The notes under the pieces are model-generated. The model saw only the letters and a program-made list of their open reading frames with translations. It was not told the DNA's origin and ran no database searches. From Parafilimonas sp. (GTDB lineage: Bacteria > Bacteroidota > Bacteroidia > Chitinophagales > Chitinophagaceae), in the NCBI GenBank assembly GCA_023251275.1, contig JAHEZC010000055.1, positions 1 to 6,372 on the forward strand: 6,372 nt of DNA, written 5' to 3'. Positions within the stretch are counted from its first letter, which is position 1; each line of letters opens with the position of its first letter. Position numbers and translations under genes: made by a program. Shown piece after piece: positions 5,695 through 6,372 of this stretch.

Positions 5695-6372
5695 ATGAGT
5701 AAAACGATAGCCGCCACTGTAGAAGTTAATTCTTTAACTAAGCGGCAATCTTTTATTTCCATTCTCATCATCGGCCTGCTGTTTTTTATTTTTGGTTTTG
5801 TATCATGGGTGAATGCGATCCTTATTCCTTATTTCAAAATAGCCTGTGAACTCAATAATGTGGAAGCGTATCTTGTGACATTTGCATTTTATATTTCTTA
5901 TTTCGTTATGTCTGTGCCATCTTCCTTTCTTTTGAAAAAAATGGGTTTTAAAAAAGGAATGATGATTGGTTTCTGGGCAATGGCTTTTGGCGCTTTCATT
6001 TTCGTGCCGGCAGCACTCACAAGAACATATCCTGTATTCCTGCTTGGGCTTTTTACAATCGGAACAGGTCTTGCTGTATTGCAGACAGCAGCAAATCCAT
6101 ATATCACTATTTTAGGCCCGAAGGAAAGAGCAGCGCAGCGTATCAGTATCATGGGAATCTGTAATAAAGGCGCCGGAATTATTGCACCGCTGCTGTTTGC
6201 AGCGGTCATATTGAAAGCAACTGATACTGATCTGTTCAAAGAGTTAGCCACGATGAACAGTGCTGCAAAAAATACTGCACTGGATGAGCTGATCCGGAGA
6301 GTTATTCTTCCATACACCTGTGTAGGAATAGTATTGTTTGCCTTGGGATTGATGGTGCGTTATTCTCCGCTG
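5695..6372 (+). CDS. Sugar MFS transporter (FucP/GluP/NagP-like), 3'-truncated by the window edge
   Basis: An inner-membrane sugar importer, probably proton- or sodium-coupled. The frame runs open from ATG 5695 to the last base (226 codons, no stop), so about half of a 12-helix protein is present. Six hydrophobic segments are visible at roughly 20-46, 56-79, 87-107, 111-133, 155-173 and 202-221. LQTAANPYITILGPKERAAQR (starting at 129) is the signature of the fucose/glucose:H+ symporter group. The VNAILIPYFKIACEL stretch in helix 1 and the ICNKGAGIIAPLL stretch in helix 5 resemble the Bacteroidota and NagP-like subgroup. From memory, E. coli FucP has an essential Asp46 and Glu135. The matching positions here appear to be Ala41 and Gln130, so coupling may differ. 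The adjacent deaminase gene points to GlcN or GlcNAc as substrate, but this is inference from context. Confidence 0.88.
   Translation, partial: MSKTIAATVEVNSLTKRQSFISILIIGLLFFIFGFVSWVNAILIPYFKIACELNNVEAYLVTFAFYISYFVMSVPSSFLLKKMGFKKGMMIGFWAMAFGAFIFVPAALTRTYPVFLLGLFTIGTGLAVLQTAANPYITILGPKERAAQRISIMGICNKGAGIIAPLLFAAVILKATDTDLFKELATMNSAAKNTALDELIRRVILPYTCVGIVLFALGLMVRYSPL

Noticed and set aside
5898..6317. A 139-codon minus-strand frame
   Set aside because: It lies antisense to the sugar transporter, whose plus-strand frame has clear family motifs and membrane helices. The minus frame shows no recognisable domain.

Overview
The window looks like chromosome from a Bacteroidota species, plausibly Chitinophagaceae or a close relative. 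This is inferred from four things. Every recognisable protein reads like the Bacteroidota version of its family. The DNA is AT-rich. Most genes lack a Shine-Dalgarno sequence. Two promoter candidates match the Bacteroidota -7 consensus TAnnTTTG exactly or nearly so. Nothing indicates a phage, plasmid, insertion sequence, CRISPR array, tRNA or rRNA.

Layout. Positions 1-778 (+) hold the 3' part of a type I methionine aminopeptidase gene whose start lies before the window. It converges on a three-gene minus-strand operon at 875-2708, with a shared hairpin between them. In transcription order the operon encodes an exported monoheme cytochrome c, an outer-membrane beta-barrel porin and a small monoheme cytochrome c lipoprotein. 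The gap at 2709-3237 holds no convincing gene. It contains two terminator-like hairpins behind glyA and several small palindromes ahead of the cytochrome operon. Positions 3238-4518 (-) are glyA, serine hydroxymethyltransferase, with a good -7 promoter element 17 bp upstream of its start. A divergent intergenic region (4519-4892) follows. Then, on the plus strand, come a NagB-type glucosamine-6-phosphate deaminase (4893-5651) and the first half of a sugar transporter of the fucose/glucose MFS group (5695 to the window end).

How the genes fit together. The aminopeptidase and GlyA are housekeeping enzymes: N-terminal methionine removal, and serine/glycine with one-carbon metabolism. The deaminase and transporter form a plausible amino-sugar uptake and breakdown pair. 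The transporter would bring in unphosphorylated sugar, so a kinase (and a deacetylase for GlcNAc) must be encoded elsewhere. The least ordinary part is the cytochrome-porin-cytochrome operon. It places two single-heme electron carriers around an outer-membrane barrel, suggesting an envelope redox module of unknown substrate. Its layout loosely recalls the fused monoheme cytochrome-porin Cyc2, but the cytochrome lacks the Cyc2 heme-region motif as I remember it, so this is only a hypothesis.
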